DNA of 64,000 nucleotides from Neelides folsomi. Its lineage: Eukaryota; Arthropoda; Collembola; Neelipleona; Neelidae. Below, piece after piece: positions 1 to 12,800 of this stretch. The translations under genes were made by a program, and so were the position numbers. Numbering within the stretch: position 1 is the stretch's first letter; every line of letters starts with the position of its first letter. The notes beneath the pieces are model-generated. The model was given only the letters and a program-made list of their open reading frames with translations, was not told where the DNA came from and did not search any database. The DNA is taken from positions 62,001-126,000 of the forward strand of contig JAQGBZ010000113.1 in NCBI GenBank assembly GCA_034687125.1, given 5' to 3'.

Positions 1-692
1 CCTGTAGTTGAATTTCACTGGATTCATAGAGGGATCTTTAAGAAGTTCAAAATTGTTTGACATCTGTGATATGATGAAACTTTTGTTATTAAAATTAAGT
101 AAAAGAGTAGAATATGGGATCTTGCGTGAGTAAAAGTATTAATGTAATTAAACAATCAACTTTTTCACTTTGGTTCAATGATTTGAAAATTATCGGATGA
201 TATTCGATGGCCAGAATTTTAAAACATTTTCTTACAATCGGATATCTTTACAATACGAAGATTAAATTTCACACACGAAATAATGAATAACATTTTAATA
301 CATTTACATAATCTATCTTGCATACGGAAAACAATAATTTTAAAATCAGTTCTGAGCATAATGCATTTCTCCTGGAAATACTTAATTTGATGAAAAGAAT
401 ATCGGAAATATCTAATGTTCAATCATATTAAAATCAAAATTGTCATTCTGGTTGATTGCATGTTCCCACCACTAGGAATATTTGTAATTTTAGCTAATTA
501 CTGTCTTCGTCCCCAATCAGAATACTTTACAGTTTGAAATATAATAAGGAATTTGATTGAACACATCATTAAAATTTCCAAATGCATGCAGGGAATTCAT
601 GCTGCATTTCCATTATGGCATATTCTGAATAAATCTTAATTATTTGATGTCCATTCATGAGGAGTTTTCTAAAGACATATTGATTTTTACAG
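1..692. other. No coding exon seen; upstream Rab23 intron or flank
   Basis: AT-rich sequence ending in a clear 3' splice site (tttttacag, AG at 691-692). The short N-terminal exon that a Rab23 gene needs before its P-loop strand is not visible here, so it probably lies outside the window and this stretch is intron. Confidence 0.5.
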
Positions 693-3600
693 GTTGTAAT
701 TGTGGGAAACGGATCAGTAGGGAAATCCTCAATGATTCAACGTTTCTGCCGCGGCATCTTCACACGCGAGTACAAGAAAACAATCGGAGTTGACTTTCTC
801 GAAAGGATCCTCACCATTGTGGACCAACCAGTGCGACTCATGCTATGGGACACGGCTGGACAGGAAGAGTTCGACGCCATCACGCGAACTTACTATCGTG
901 GTGCTAATGCTTGCGTCTTGGCCTGCTCCATCACCGACAGAGATTCCTTCCTCGCTTTGCCAAAATGGAAAGCGAAGGTACGGTTTTTTACCACTCTTCC
1001 CAATTAAAAAATGATAAGGATATAAACATGGATAAAATGAGCAATGATGCATTATAAAAGATGGTTTAGTTTTTTTAAACCATTTTGTGCATTTTATCCA
1101 CAATGAAGTAAAATGATTGTCAATACCACCGTCTTTTGTCACGATGACCAAAGAAAGGATTACGAGAGAGGCAGTTATCATTTCTATTTATTTGTCGTTG
1201 AGCTCCTTGGGATTGACAAGTTCTAAATAGGACTTCCCTGTCGAGGCATCAGGGCAGTGAGGCGTGAAATTCCAAATAAAAAAGGATTTAAGGAAGTTGA
1301 ATCCGAACGGCGCACCTTATTAGCATCCCTTCGCCACTTTTTTTCCTCTCCTTATTCCGCAAATTCACGTTCCTTCAGAGGAACTAATAGAATGTTGGAG
1401 ATACCCTTTGTTGTGGATTCGTTCAACTGTGTTTTGGACTTTAAGCGTAGTCGCTTTGAGTGTTTGTCTCTTGTGGATATGTTGAGCCTGTAATTAGATT
1501 TCCTTCCCACTCCCACTTCCTTACATGGAACGCTGATGAAGATGAGACATTCGACATGTTGAAGGATTAGAGGGAAGGGAAAGAGGCACAAAGAGGCAAA
1601 TCATCTTCTTTTCAATCTCTTGCCCTTTAAATTTATTCCTTATTTATCATCAACACTTCTCCCAATGTTTAGCCCCTACATTCAACAAGTGGTTCTCCGT
1701 TTGACAAAGAACTTCAAAATATCCCAATGCAGTTCTGGGGAAGTGTAAGTAGCAAAATTTCAAAACTTATGTCATAATGTTATCAAAACACTTAAATTAA
1801 ACATTATGATTTTATAAGAATATTTATCAAGTTGCATCCCAATCCCAATAGAGTAGAAGTGAGAACGTGTGAGAAGAATTGAAATAAGATTGTAATAATA
1901 ACAATAAGAATAATATTCAGTTATTTACTTTAACTATCAGTCCTCAGAGGAAAATTAGGAAAATAAACAGAGTGGAGGAAAATGCTTCTTTTTCCTATTC
2001 ATAAAATATAAAACAAATAGTGGATTTTAAGGTGACATTTGAATGTTTTTTATATTTAAAAATAAACATTTGTCATTTGTTCAATAGTTGAAATAATTTG
2101 GGTCATGTTAAACAAAATTTGTCGAAAAACGGAAAAAAGGGTTGTGTGTGAGAGAGCGTGAAGCGTCACCAACTCCTCAAAATCAACTATGTGAAATTAG
2201 TTGCAAAAGAATAATAAATAACGATATAATTAAAGGACGTTCTTATGTATTTTCCATATTATTTTGTATGATATTAAGGATGCATTGAGGATTGGGAGAG
2301 TTTTAAAAGTAGAACTTCATCTTGAGTTATTTTATTATAACAATTCGTTCCGCAGAGATCTTTTGAGGTAAATACAAGAAAGGGTTGAATAATAATGAGG
2401 AATGAATGGACCAATTCGTCCGAAACGTTTCTGGAAACACTTTTCATCGTCTTTTGTAGAAGAATAAAAAGTGAAGAGGCTTTATAAAGCCAATTGCGGT
2501 GATTCTTGTAGATTTAACGACAACCCTCCGCCTCCACAAAATTCAGATCAACAATTTTCTATTCTAAATGGAACCTTCAAACGCCATGTTTTTTTATAAA
2601 TCTTTCAAATGATAAGTGATATTAATGTTTTAAGATTGTGACTTCATATTGTTTTAAATTTATGCCCACAACTGTGAATCAACTTTGAATAACAATGGAG
2701 CAAAGGGGAATTAAACGTTTGATTAATAATGAGACGAGAGAGCTCAAACTGTGACGCGTCTCTTAATTTACCTTCCATGTAAAATTACTCAAATTCATAT
2801 TCAATTCAATGCCTCATTGTTGATGAGAAAATTTAAACAAAAGCCATTCCGATATTAGAAACAGGATCTTATTACAAGTATGGGCGGTTTATTCACACGG
2901 ATGCAAAATAGTAAAAGAGATATTTCACTCGCGTAAGCGTAATTTATTACCCAAAATGAATCTAATGAATCCACAAGTTGATTATTTTCCTTTACAAACC
3001 AATTTAAATGCCCTTTGTATAATTTCCCTCGTTTTGTGTCAGGCTCATCTTAGTAATCAAGGTCCCTTCGTAAGATCTTGTGTGATGCTTTGATGTAGAT
3101 AAACTAAGAAATTTTATTATAAAGTCAAAGGAATCCCAATTGAATCGCCCAAGGATTGCAGGGGTGAGGCTTCAAGCCGACGTCTCGACCTCCCAATTAG
3201 AAACTTCTTTTGAGTCTCTCTCATGTTTCAATTCTGCATGTGGATAGTTTGTGTGTTGAAAGTGTAATTAAGAGTCGATTCCGGGAAAAGGATGCGCATT
3301 CTTTCCAGTGAATATAATGTAATTTTAACGGCAGGTGTGTCGGGAGTGCGGAGAGAATATTCCCATCGTCCTCATCGCCAACAAAATGGACTTGCAGAAA
3401 CAGGCGGTCGTCGACAGGTGAGGAACAAACCATTTTATTAAACTTAAACTCTAAAGAATCTTAATGCCTTCCGAACATGACGGATGTTCCATATCCTTAT
3501 ACCCACACAACACGATCTTACCAAACTCCCATTATTATCATTAAAGGAATCCTTTGAGTTACACGCTTTGTATTTATTAGTATATGTGCTATAATGTATA

Positions 3601-6600
3601 GATTTAGATGCAGAAAAACTATTTGTATGTTTAACCATGTTTTGAACATTCCTCGACATATTGAAAATTGTAAGACCTTTAATGCTATACAAAGAGTTAC
3701 AAGATTGAAAAGGGATTTAAAGAGGGAAATGCTTATTGCAATTCTACCAACAGCTTCTGTCTTTTTTCTTCACTTGAACCTCATCCATCATTTGATGAGG
3801 AAGAAAGGAAGTTAAATGGTTATGTCTATTTGCTCAACTCTTTAAACCTTACGGTTACATTTTACATAGGAGGGGTCGGCGTATACTTTTAATTAGAGAT
3901 TCATTCACTCGTGCATTCTTCCCTTTGACTCATCAAACACTCTCCTTAGCTCCTTTCAATCAACGTCAGAGTTGAAACTGAGGAGGCAAATCCACAACTT
4001 CCCTTTCGCATGTCAATTCTTCTTTTTGCCTTTGAGCCTTCTTTACATTTATTCATGTTCAATCGACTATTTACATATTCCAATGGCTTTCATACACGAT
4101 GTTCAATTGGAAAACTAACAATAGTGTAATTCAATTTAAATACATAGTTTCTTTATATCACTGACAGTTTAATTGAAAGTTCTTTCTTGTAATTGATTTT
4201 ATTCGAATGGATATTAGACGATTTAAGCCTTCGAATGATTGTTAAAATCTTATTAAATATACTTACCTACCTGTATGTATCTGCAGTTTACACTTTCACT
4301 ATACAGCATATGTAATATAATTTATGTGTAACAATGTAACGTAATATTGAAATCATTTTTATGGTATGATTATACTCTAGTAGGCATATGAAAGCAAAAT
4401 TTTTGCATTGGTAAATGGCAGAAATGGTTCCAATTCCAATATATTTTTTAAAGATGATAAATGATTTTTCTCTTGAATCTCTTGTCACTCACGAGTTTTG
4501 AGCTCATCCCTTCCATCAAGAAATAATGGAAATTTCGTTTGCATGATCTATGAGGGCAAGTCAGTGATTAAAAAAATGGCCAAGACTCATTTGAGAAATA
4601 TCGAAACAGGTTCTTGGGAGTTAAATGTATTTAAGGTCCCATTAAATGGAAAGAGATATAGGAAAATTGGGCAACCGTTCCCATCAATCCCTTTTAAAAG
4701 ACTGCATTTAAATGGTTCCAAAGTGCTGTTCGTTTAATTGCGAATGATCGAAGATTGAATTTAATTTCCTCGTTTGGTTCCTCTGAAAATGAGTCTTGTT
4801 GTGTGGTGAGTAGTGAGGGTCTATGAGGTTCCTTTATGAAGGAGAGCTCTAGTTCTAATTCTTCACCTCCCGTTATATTGTTTTTCCATTCAGTGGCTAT
4901 CTATTTAAATTCATTCTGGTCCCCAGGTGAGATTCACGAGAGAAAACCTCACCCGTTGGATGGAAAATGCAAATTCACTCTCCTCCCGTTCCACCATGTT
5001 ATAAATGGAAATGTAATTGGAAATTAATATTCATTTCTCTCGCTAAGTAAAAAAGCAACAATGAAAACTCTTTTGTCTTTTTCACTTAACCGTCTCATCT
5101 TTATAACAAAAGAGTTGATGGAGAAAACCTCAGCTCAGGTTTGGGGACAGGAGCGATGAATATATTGCTTTAGATTGAAGGCCAAGTGAGACTCAATTAG
5201 CATATAAAGAGATGAGAAGTTTCTTAGAGATTTAAAAGAGCCGTAAATATGAAATTGTTCAGTTATCTTCTTACAATAAATCTCGACATGGACGGGCAGA
5301 ATCCATATTTGGAGTTTGAATAAATTATAAGATTATAAATAATGGACATAAGCCTTGTTATTTTAGATTTTCAACAAGCTAGAAAACGAAATAAATCAGA
5401 TAAACGTCTAATTCATCTTTCAGATATTTCCAATACTTTTCATATACACAACCTTTATATCAAGTCAAACTTATCTGTACTTTTAAATATAAGAAGAATG
5501 TAATTTACTTTAAGGGAAATTGACCACTAAAATTTATAAGCCTTCATTATCCTGTATATTTAGTTTTGTCTTCATTAGCGTTTTATTTTCAACGGGTTTG
5601 AATCCAAAATTTAAGGTCAAAAACTTTTAAGCTACGATACGAATACAAGAGTGGGAAAAGATATCCCATGCATTTTATAAAATGGTCAAAGATATTCATC
5701 TAAGCCACCTGAATTCTCAACTCACTTCGGATGAGGATTTTTACAATGTCTTCTTTACAACACACATGGGAGCTTTAAATTACGAGGAAGCACGGAAATT
5801 GCGTGTTGAGAAAATATCAAGTTCAGGTTCGGGAGGTTGAGAGGAATTTAACACTCACCTCCGGTGAACTCGGAATGTTGAGTAATAAAATCCCTCTTAT
5901 TGTTACCTTTAATATCCCACAAAATCTCCTTACTTCATACACACAAGCAAACACATTTAAGACTTTTCTACTTAGGAGCTCTAACACTTAAAAGTATTTA
6001 GTAAGTTGTTATAAGAATGTAGTTAATACTTTAAGAGCATTAAGCTTAACTTTTTACAGTACTTAATACTTTAACTTTAATTAACATAAAATTCCCGAAT
6101 ATGAAAAACCCTTAAATTCTTTCAAGATTGTCATTATGATTGGAAACAAATTCTTGACATTTTAATTATCTGTTTTTAGCTCGGAGCTTGAAGCAATGGC
6201 GAAGTCCCTTGGGATCAAAAAGCTTTTCCGTACGTCAGTGAAGGAGGACGTGAACGTGAATAGCGTGTTCACTTACTTGTCAGAGCAGTTTGTCGAGACG
6301 GTGATGTGCATTCGGGGAGAAGAAGCCCGAATGTTGGACGAAGAGGAACTTCTCCCACCCGATCTCCACAATGGATTCATCCACAACAACAACCACCATC
6401 AGAACAACAAGAAGAAGAAAGCTAAGAAGGAACGCCCGGTCAAGAACAACAACCGGGACAATATGAGTCAAAGTAATAATCCTCAATTGAGGAATCCAGT
6501 GATTTTGAAAGGAGGAACGCCGTTTCCGGCTTTCCATCATGGAGGTTATGGAGGAGGTGGGGGGAAGAAAAAAGGACTAGCCGTGATCGGGAATGAATTT

Positions 6601-6762
6601 GACCCGCGACAGCCCATTTACCATCATCGCCACTCATCAAACACCAACACCGGGTATCATTATGGACATTTACATCCTTCAGCTCTCAATATGCCCTTCC
6701 GACTCGACCTTGTCAACAAAGGAGCAAAGAAGAGGAAAAAGGATGTTTGTGCCATTTTGTGA
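693..6762 (+). CDS. Rab23: Rab23-like small GTPase, 5'-partial (three exons)
   Basis: Exons 693-977, 3335-3417 and 6180-6762, joined in phase across introns of 2.4 and 2.8 kb. The first carries the P-loop GNGSVGKSS, the switch I/effector stretch TIGVDFLER and switch II WDTAGQEEFDAIT. The second carries the guanine motif NKMD (NKxD), and the third opens with the SVKED/NVNSVF stretch typical of Rab23. Rab23 is known as a negative regulator of Hedgehog signalling that acts at endosomes and the cilium base; that role is inferred here. The tail after the G domain is long and rich in Asn, His and Lys, and ends in Cys-Ala-Ile-Leu, a CAAX prenylation box. The first exon, with the start codon, is missing from the window. 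The second exon reads ENIPIVLIANKMDL, a good match to other Rabs. The Rab23 assignment is strong; the tail is lineage-specific. Confidence 0.93.
978..3334 (+). other. Rab23 intron, 2.4 kb, no recognisable content
   Basis: Donor gtacgg follows the switch II exon and acceptor gcag precedes the NKMD exon. Short open frames inside have no splice context or family similarity. I see no nested gene or repeat. Confidence 0.7.
3418..6179 (+). other. Rab23 intron, 2.8 kb, no recognisable content
   Basis: Donor gtgagg at 3418 and acceptor tgtttttag ending at 6179. The interior is AT-rich. Open frames of 60-80 codons are compatible with chance and resemble nothing I know. Confidence 0.7.
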
Positions 6763-8113
6763 ATTGTTAAAAATTGTTTAAAATGTGTAAATACAAAAGA
6801 TTAATTCCAATATATACTGATTTATTATTTATTATATCTAGATTAAATGCTCTTTATAATATGTAGAATTAGAAGGTAAAAAAGAAAATAACAAGTTATG
6901 AAACAAGTGTGTGAATTGAGACACGTTCTTTAGGATTACAGTAAAATACTTAAATACACTTTATAAAGAAATATATAACTTTACTCAACACTTATCAATA
7001 CTTATTACTTGATTAATAATTTTTAATTTCCTTTTACTTTAATGGTTACGGAAAAGAAATCAAAATTGAAACAAAAAATACTTCTGCGCACGCTTTTTTC
7101 TTAACTCTTAATTCTAATTTACTAATTACGAAAATTACAATAAACTAAATGTCGTTATAATACCTAATGGAATAGATATAATTTTTACTAATACATAATA
7201 GTGTCAAACGATTTCATAATTTTTCAAATTAATTATCAAATAAGTATAATTATACTCTATTCCATTTGAGAAGATTATTGAGAATTGAATCATGTTACTT
7301 GACCGGGCAATTGAATGTCATGTCACCCGCAAATAATTTCTACAGGAAATAATATCGGTTTATTTGAATTTCTAATAACATAATTCAATTCTCAATAATC
7401 TTCTCAAATGGAATAGAGTATAAGCTCAACAAATAATGTACGAAAGTAATAATTACATAGTGTTTGTATAAAAGTAAAATAAGTCCAAGCGTGGGAAGCT
7501 TACTTATAATAAAATGCTTGATTGTATCTACCTATATAATATCTGAATTGAACACTCTTGATTGGTAATAATAATTATTATAATTAATACGTACATCAAA
7601 GTCACTATTTGAATTGTGTCACTATACATGTTGTGATGTAGAATAATGTTAATGGACGATCTGTGTGTTAATAAATGACAATAAAATTCAATCATGTACT
7701 TTTATTAAATAAAATAAATATATCTACATTTGGATAAAAATGACTTAATGAACTTAAATATTATTATCATCATAGAGTGGATAAGTTTAAATGGTTCTAC
7801 CAGATAATTTATTCGAATTCGTTGCAGTATTATAGGAAATTCATTTTATTGACTTATCACAACAAAATTTTAATACATTTCAGACAAAAGACAAGTACGA
7901 CTACAAAAATTTCAAACATCTTCAAATTAATTTTCCGGCTGATTTGAATTTATTCCTTTAAAAATAATTAAACAATATTAGGACATGACTTGCTATTGAT
8001 ATCAAACTTTGATTTTCAAATAAAACCTTGATCTTTAATTCACTGACTTACTCCCATTGAAATCTTTGAGTGCAAGGAGATGTCCAAGATTCGTGGAAAA
8101 GTCGATAAAAGAT
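6763..8113. other. Intergenic, between convergent Rab23 and GHITM
   Basis: AT-rich 3' flank of both genes. The only structure I see is the perfect inverted repeat at 7250-7423, listed separately. Confidence 0.6.
7250..7423. repeat. Perfect 41-bp inverted repeat with 92-bp spacer
   Basis: The left arm 7250-7290 and right arm 7383-7423 are exact reverse complements over all 41 bases (arm begins ttatactctattcc and ends gagaattgaat). The spacer is unrelated and slightly less AT-rich. This is the shape of a small terminal-inverted-repeat element (MITE) or of a foldback hairpin. I found no clear target-site duplication at the outer edges, so the element class is open. Confidence 0.8.
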
Positions 8114-9827
8114 TTACTTTTTTCGGCCACCGCCCATGGCGAGGATCTGAGCAATCCTTATAAAGATGTTGATCGTGTCCAAGTAAATCCCCATTGAGCT
8201 GAAAGAAAATTAAAAATAAAGTTTTAATGACAATGCATCAATAAGACTCTGGAATTACATTCTATCCTCGAGATCTTATAATTAACAGTCTTAATTGGCT
8301 CCCCAACGACATTTTATTGGCTACTAACGATTTCCCTTATTCAACAACTAAAAAAATGCATTTATGTATTCAATAATTCAAGTCGTTTATTATTGGTATT
8401 GATAGATCGAACTTAATTTTGATAATTCCTAGTTTTAAATTCAAACAATTTAGGAATAGATAACTGGCTTAATTTTACATTTAATAACACCTGTGTAAAT
8501 AATAATTTTTTAAAATAATTGTCGGATTTAACTTACGCAGCGATAGGATCAAAAGGTACAATGGCATTTTCTGGATGTTGTTCAGCATTCCTCACGACTT
8601 TTTGTGTATCATAAAGTAAAAATCCAGAAAAGAGAAGGAGCCCTCCGTAGATTGCAATTGAGTAAAGTCCAGATCCAAGTGCGGTAGTTGGAGGTAAGAA
8701 AGCCGAGCCTGAAAGGATAACCAACACGTCAATAAATAATCCAATTTTGCAATAAAACTTATCGATAACAAGAATTCAATAAATCAGTATAAATGAGATT
8801 ATCAATGATAAAGTGACGAATTGGGTGTGATTTTATTACCAATAGAAGAAGCGAAAACAACACCCAGCCCGATGGCAAGTGGGCCACCCATATTAAGGAA
8901 TTTTTCAGAAGGCGCACAGTAAGCAATAGTTGAAAGTCCACCCACAACTCCTGCAGTCATCCAAGCCGCCCGAACCAACAACGGCCCGCCCATGAAACAC
9001 ATCGGAGCCAAACTATTGAATTAAATTATTTTAAAATCATAAACAATCCATTCTTATCTTATAATTTCTTACACAACGCCCACTAGCCCCGAATGCACCA
9101 TCCATGCCAGTTGTTTCGGTCCAAATCCCGGTGAATATTGAATTGAACTGAAATGTTATAGATCATTTAATATAACATAAGTAATAAAAACTTGAATAAT
9201 TTTAAAATAAATACACAATTTTAAAGGTTAGACAACTCTTTGATTTCTTCACCTTACGACCATTTGTGTTCCAATGAGTGCAGCCAAACTTCCAAACATG
9301 GTCACCATTGGATGCCTCATCATGAGATTCATAAGCCCTTGTGATCGGAACGCTGCCATTGCACTTGCTGCAGTAAATGCGAGTGATCCTCCAAAGTAGC
9401 CATAAGTAGTTTGGATTCTTTCTTTCACATATTGTGGCCACATCATTGATCTTTCAAGATTCCCAGGTTCTGCAGACATTCCAGCTCCATAATAAGCAAG
9501 GGCTCCTAAACCAAATATAGCACCTCCAGCGACTGCTCCTTTACCTAAACATATTAAAAATTATTTAATTATTTAGAAAAATAGATATTTTATTGTTTAA
9601 AGTATTTTTTTATTTCATGGCTATGAACCGATATTAAACGCAGTTCCTTGTTGTGGAGCCATTGCTCTATCACGAATTCCAAGCCGTTCTTTTGCTCTTC
9701 TGATAAATTGTCTTTCGGAGTCTTGAATAACATTTGACGTCTTGAGACATCTGAATGGCTGTCCAGTCATTTGGATCTTCACATTCGGACACCGACTCGC
9801 AACACGAAACGCAGCGGAAAGAATCAT
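8114..9827 (-). CDS. GHITM: GHITM/TMBIM5-like mitochondrial BAX inhibitor-1 family protein
   Basis: Six exons: 9827-9629, 9544-9253, 9147-9073, 9012-8840, 8708-8537 and 8198-8114, giving 331 residues (human GHITM is about 345). The ATG sits directly behind a splice acceptor, so a 5' non-coding exon lies upstream. The basic, hydroxylated N-terminus (about 1-60) looks like a mitochondrial presequence. After it comes a Gly/Ala-rich helix and then a run of hydrophobic segments. The core blocks GGPLLVRAAW, APSEKFLNMGGPL and LYDTQKVV are diagnostic of this subfamily. Two aspartates that BAX-inhibitor-1 proteins use in ion handling are present (YDTQ and YLDTINIF). The tail GGGRKK ends the protein. 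The known role of the family is inner-membrane cristae maintenance and calcium/proton exchange; I infer the same here. All junction phases agree. Confidence 0.95.
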
Positions 9828-12800
9828 CTAAAATTACATAATATAAATATTATAGGTAATAAGTAGTATGTGTATAAAATTAATGACCAAGTGAGAATGT
9901 CACACATTGAATAGCATACATATACATGATGAAAAATCAACTATAATTTACTCACCTTTTTTCTATAATTTACCCCGACTCAGCTGTAACTAAATCAAAA
10001 AAGATTATTCGATTAGTATTCGATTGAAATCATAATATATTTTATTAAATTTGGTAAGGAAGCTTGATAAAATCTTCAATTGCGTCGTATTGTCGAATAT
10101 ATTCCGAAAGCAAAAATTGCATGATTGCATCAGAAAAATATATCCAAGTTAAAATGATGAATAAATGCGAAATTACCATTAAATGACACTTACATATTCA
10201 AAAAAAATAAATGGAGTAATTGTATACCTTGTCTTAACAATCAATCAAAGGTAACACTTAATTTTTAATTGAATTTGAAGAATATCCAAACCAAAGACAG
10301 CCCTTCACTTTACGAAAATCCAAATATCTTTACTTACAACTTACAAGTTATAGAAGATCGAGAATATTTCGCGAATTTTCTGAGTGTTGTTACAGGATTT
10401 ATTTTCAATTGAAGTCATTGTCGCGCTTTCCCCTTGTAATGTGTTTTGCGACACATCCATATCATATCAAGACTCTTTCACAAACTTCCAAATCACACTT
10501 TAATGTAATAGTTAAATTGTATCTGCTGATGTTATATTCCTTTAAAAATTAAATAAAATATGCAATACCATTTTAAAATTGCTAATTGTTAGCAAAAATT
10601 TCATGTGCGTTATCTCTAAAAATAAATATAAAAATGTAAAGTACATGTTTTGATATTTTTAATTACGATCACCTTAATTAAAAGTTCAAATGAATAATTA
10701 ACTTATTCATCAACCTTTCACCCGCGATTTAGAGACAATTTCTGTCTTTAGATCATTTGGATAGTCACTCTTATCCTGTGCTTTGATTATAAAATGTCTA
10801 TAATTCAATTCCAAAAAGAGCCATTTGAAGTTAACAAACGGTTCACATTATGCACAATTGTCCCGGCTTACTCATCCATGTCCAATTAGGCTTACAAGTG
10901 GTAGAGCTGTTATGTCTAAATACAACTCATTTTAGATTCTAGCGCACATTATCAGTGCGTTCCTTCTATGTATCCCAATAACAATAAATGTTGGAAAAGT
11001 CAGATCATTTGTTCCCTGTATAAGGACCATCATCCCATGAGTTCGAATTTGGAATGAGGTAATAAACAATAGTGGGTGGTTCATTCGCACAACAACGTGG
11101 AAATGAATTGCGTTCATCCTAATGATGAAAATCCACTTCCATTTCTGTATCTGCTCCGTAAAAGAGGACCCGAGGTGTGTGTTTACACTTGGGCGACCTG
11201 GAGAGGTCGATGCCTCGATTAAAAAAATCTCCTCATCCGCTCTCGAACAATCAGTTTGGGAAAAGAGGAGTTGGAGAATCCTCCTAATTTCCTCGGCCCT
11301 TTTCTCCCTAATCATTTTCCACACACTCCTATGTTATTAGGAACTTGGAAATTTTGTAAACCCAACAGCGATAATCATCTTCATATTATATATGAACCCA
11401 GTTGGATTGGTAATGTTGTATAAGTAATATTCTCGTATCAGATCATGTCAGATGGTACAATAAGGCTTTAATGGATAATTTGGTGGTCTTAACGAAGTAA
11501 GAAATACCAATTGGTATGTGTAGATATGCGAATTAAGAATGTGTTCAAGAGCAGAATATTTGAAGTGGAGGAGATATATAGGGCCGGATTTTATATAAGG
11601 GCTGCTTCGTTCATCATTATTCGCATTATGAATCGTAACGAGGATCCGGAGTGGATATTTCCATATTAATTGAGTATGTGTGGGGAGGTTTGCCTCCCTC
11701 ACTCTCACTCTCACCCTCAAACCCAACCCGACAGCAGACGGAGATGGACAACTCACCCTCCAGAGACGATGGCCCGCTACAAAAACTCTTGTAAGAACAA
11801 TACACTTAATATTATACAAACACAAAATAGAAAATTAGCCTGTTCTTAATTATCCTTTCTCGTTGTGAGTTTTCGTTAAATTATTATAAGTGTCAGTCAA
11901 GTGGTCCCACGACTTTGGTTTAAAACCTTTTTTGAGGGAGAGGCATTAATTTAATAAACGTTCATCTCCTATTTATATAATGAATTCATAAGGATTTTTT
12001 AACATTTTTGTTGGCATTTAATTATTTTTATGTTCTTATTTATCTTACAATTAGCGTTAATTTTAATTTTAATTTAATATTTTAAAATACAAACGTGAAA
12101 AGTTCTTCTAAATTAAAATTACTATTTATTGTAATCATTTTATTACTGAAAATATTATACAATATTTCGAAATTGATAAAAGTGCCTTTAAAATATTTGC
12201 TTTATATTATGCATTAAAATTAGTCGAAAAATGAAAAAAAATGCTCGAAGATGCAAAATACAATTTTTTACTGGCAAAATAATTGGCTATCATTACATGC
12301 ATAAATTGCAGGTTGGGCGTGTCATATTCGCCAACGTTTCGTAGATTTCCAATAAATATATCATAAAAGTCATAAACCATGTCTATTATTAAATTATTAC
12401 GACTCGAAGAAAGGATGAAAACAGTGATAGGAAAACAATTGACCATTAGCAAGCTCTCTTTAGATACTGACATTATATTCGCATAAACGTGGGCGTTCCA
12501 TTAGCTAGTTATATTGTTCGTTTCGTAGAGGTTTATATCGTGTTTAAATGTATAAGAAAGATAATTGAAATTACAATAGGGATCGCTTCTTCAAGGTCTT
12601 TGAAAATAAGAGGATGAAGCGGAAAGAGGAAAGACGGAGAAGATGCTTGATCTCGCATCTCACCCTCAATGTAAACCTCGCATTAAAAGTATTAAATATC
12701 AAATTAGTATACGCATTGAGTTAGTTAGTAAAAAATACACTTCAGTCCTGAATGCTGATCCAAGTATAGATTAAAATCTAACCTTTTCTTTTCACACGTT

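Noticed and set aside
863-1098. Finding entry carrying residue numbers as coordinates
   Set aside because: It refers to protein residues of the ZMYM product and should be ignored in favour of 50283-51679; nothing unusual lies at bases 863-1098.
10932-11324. 130-codon minus-strand open frame
   Set aside because: No similarity, no signal or domain, no flanking exon in phase.
11448-11825. 125-codon minus-strand open frame
   Set aside because: Built largely from a ctcact-rich low-complexity tract; no splice context or similarity.
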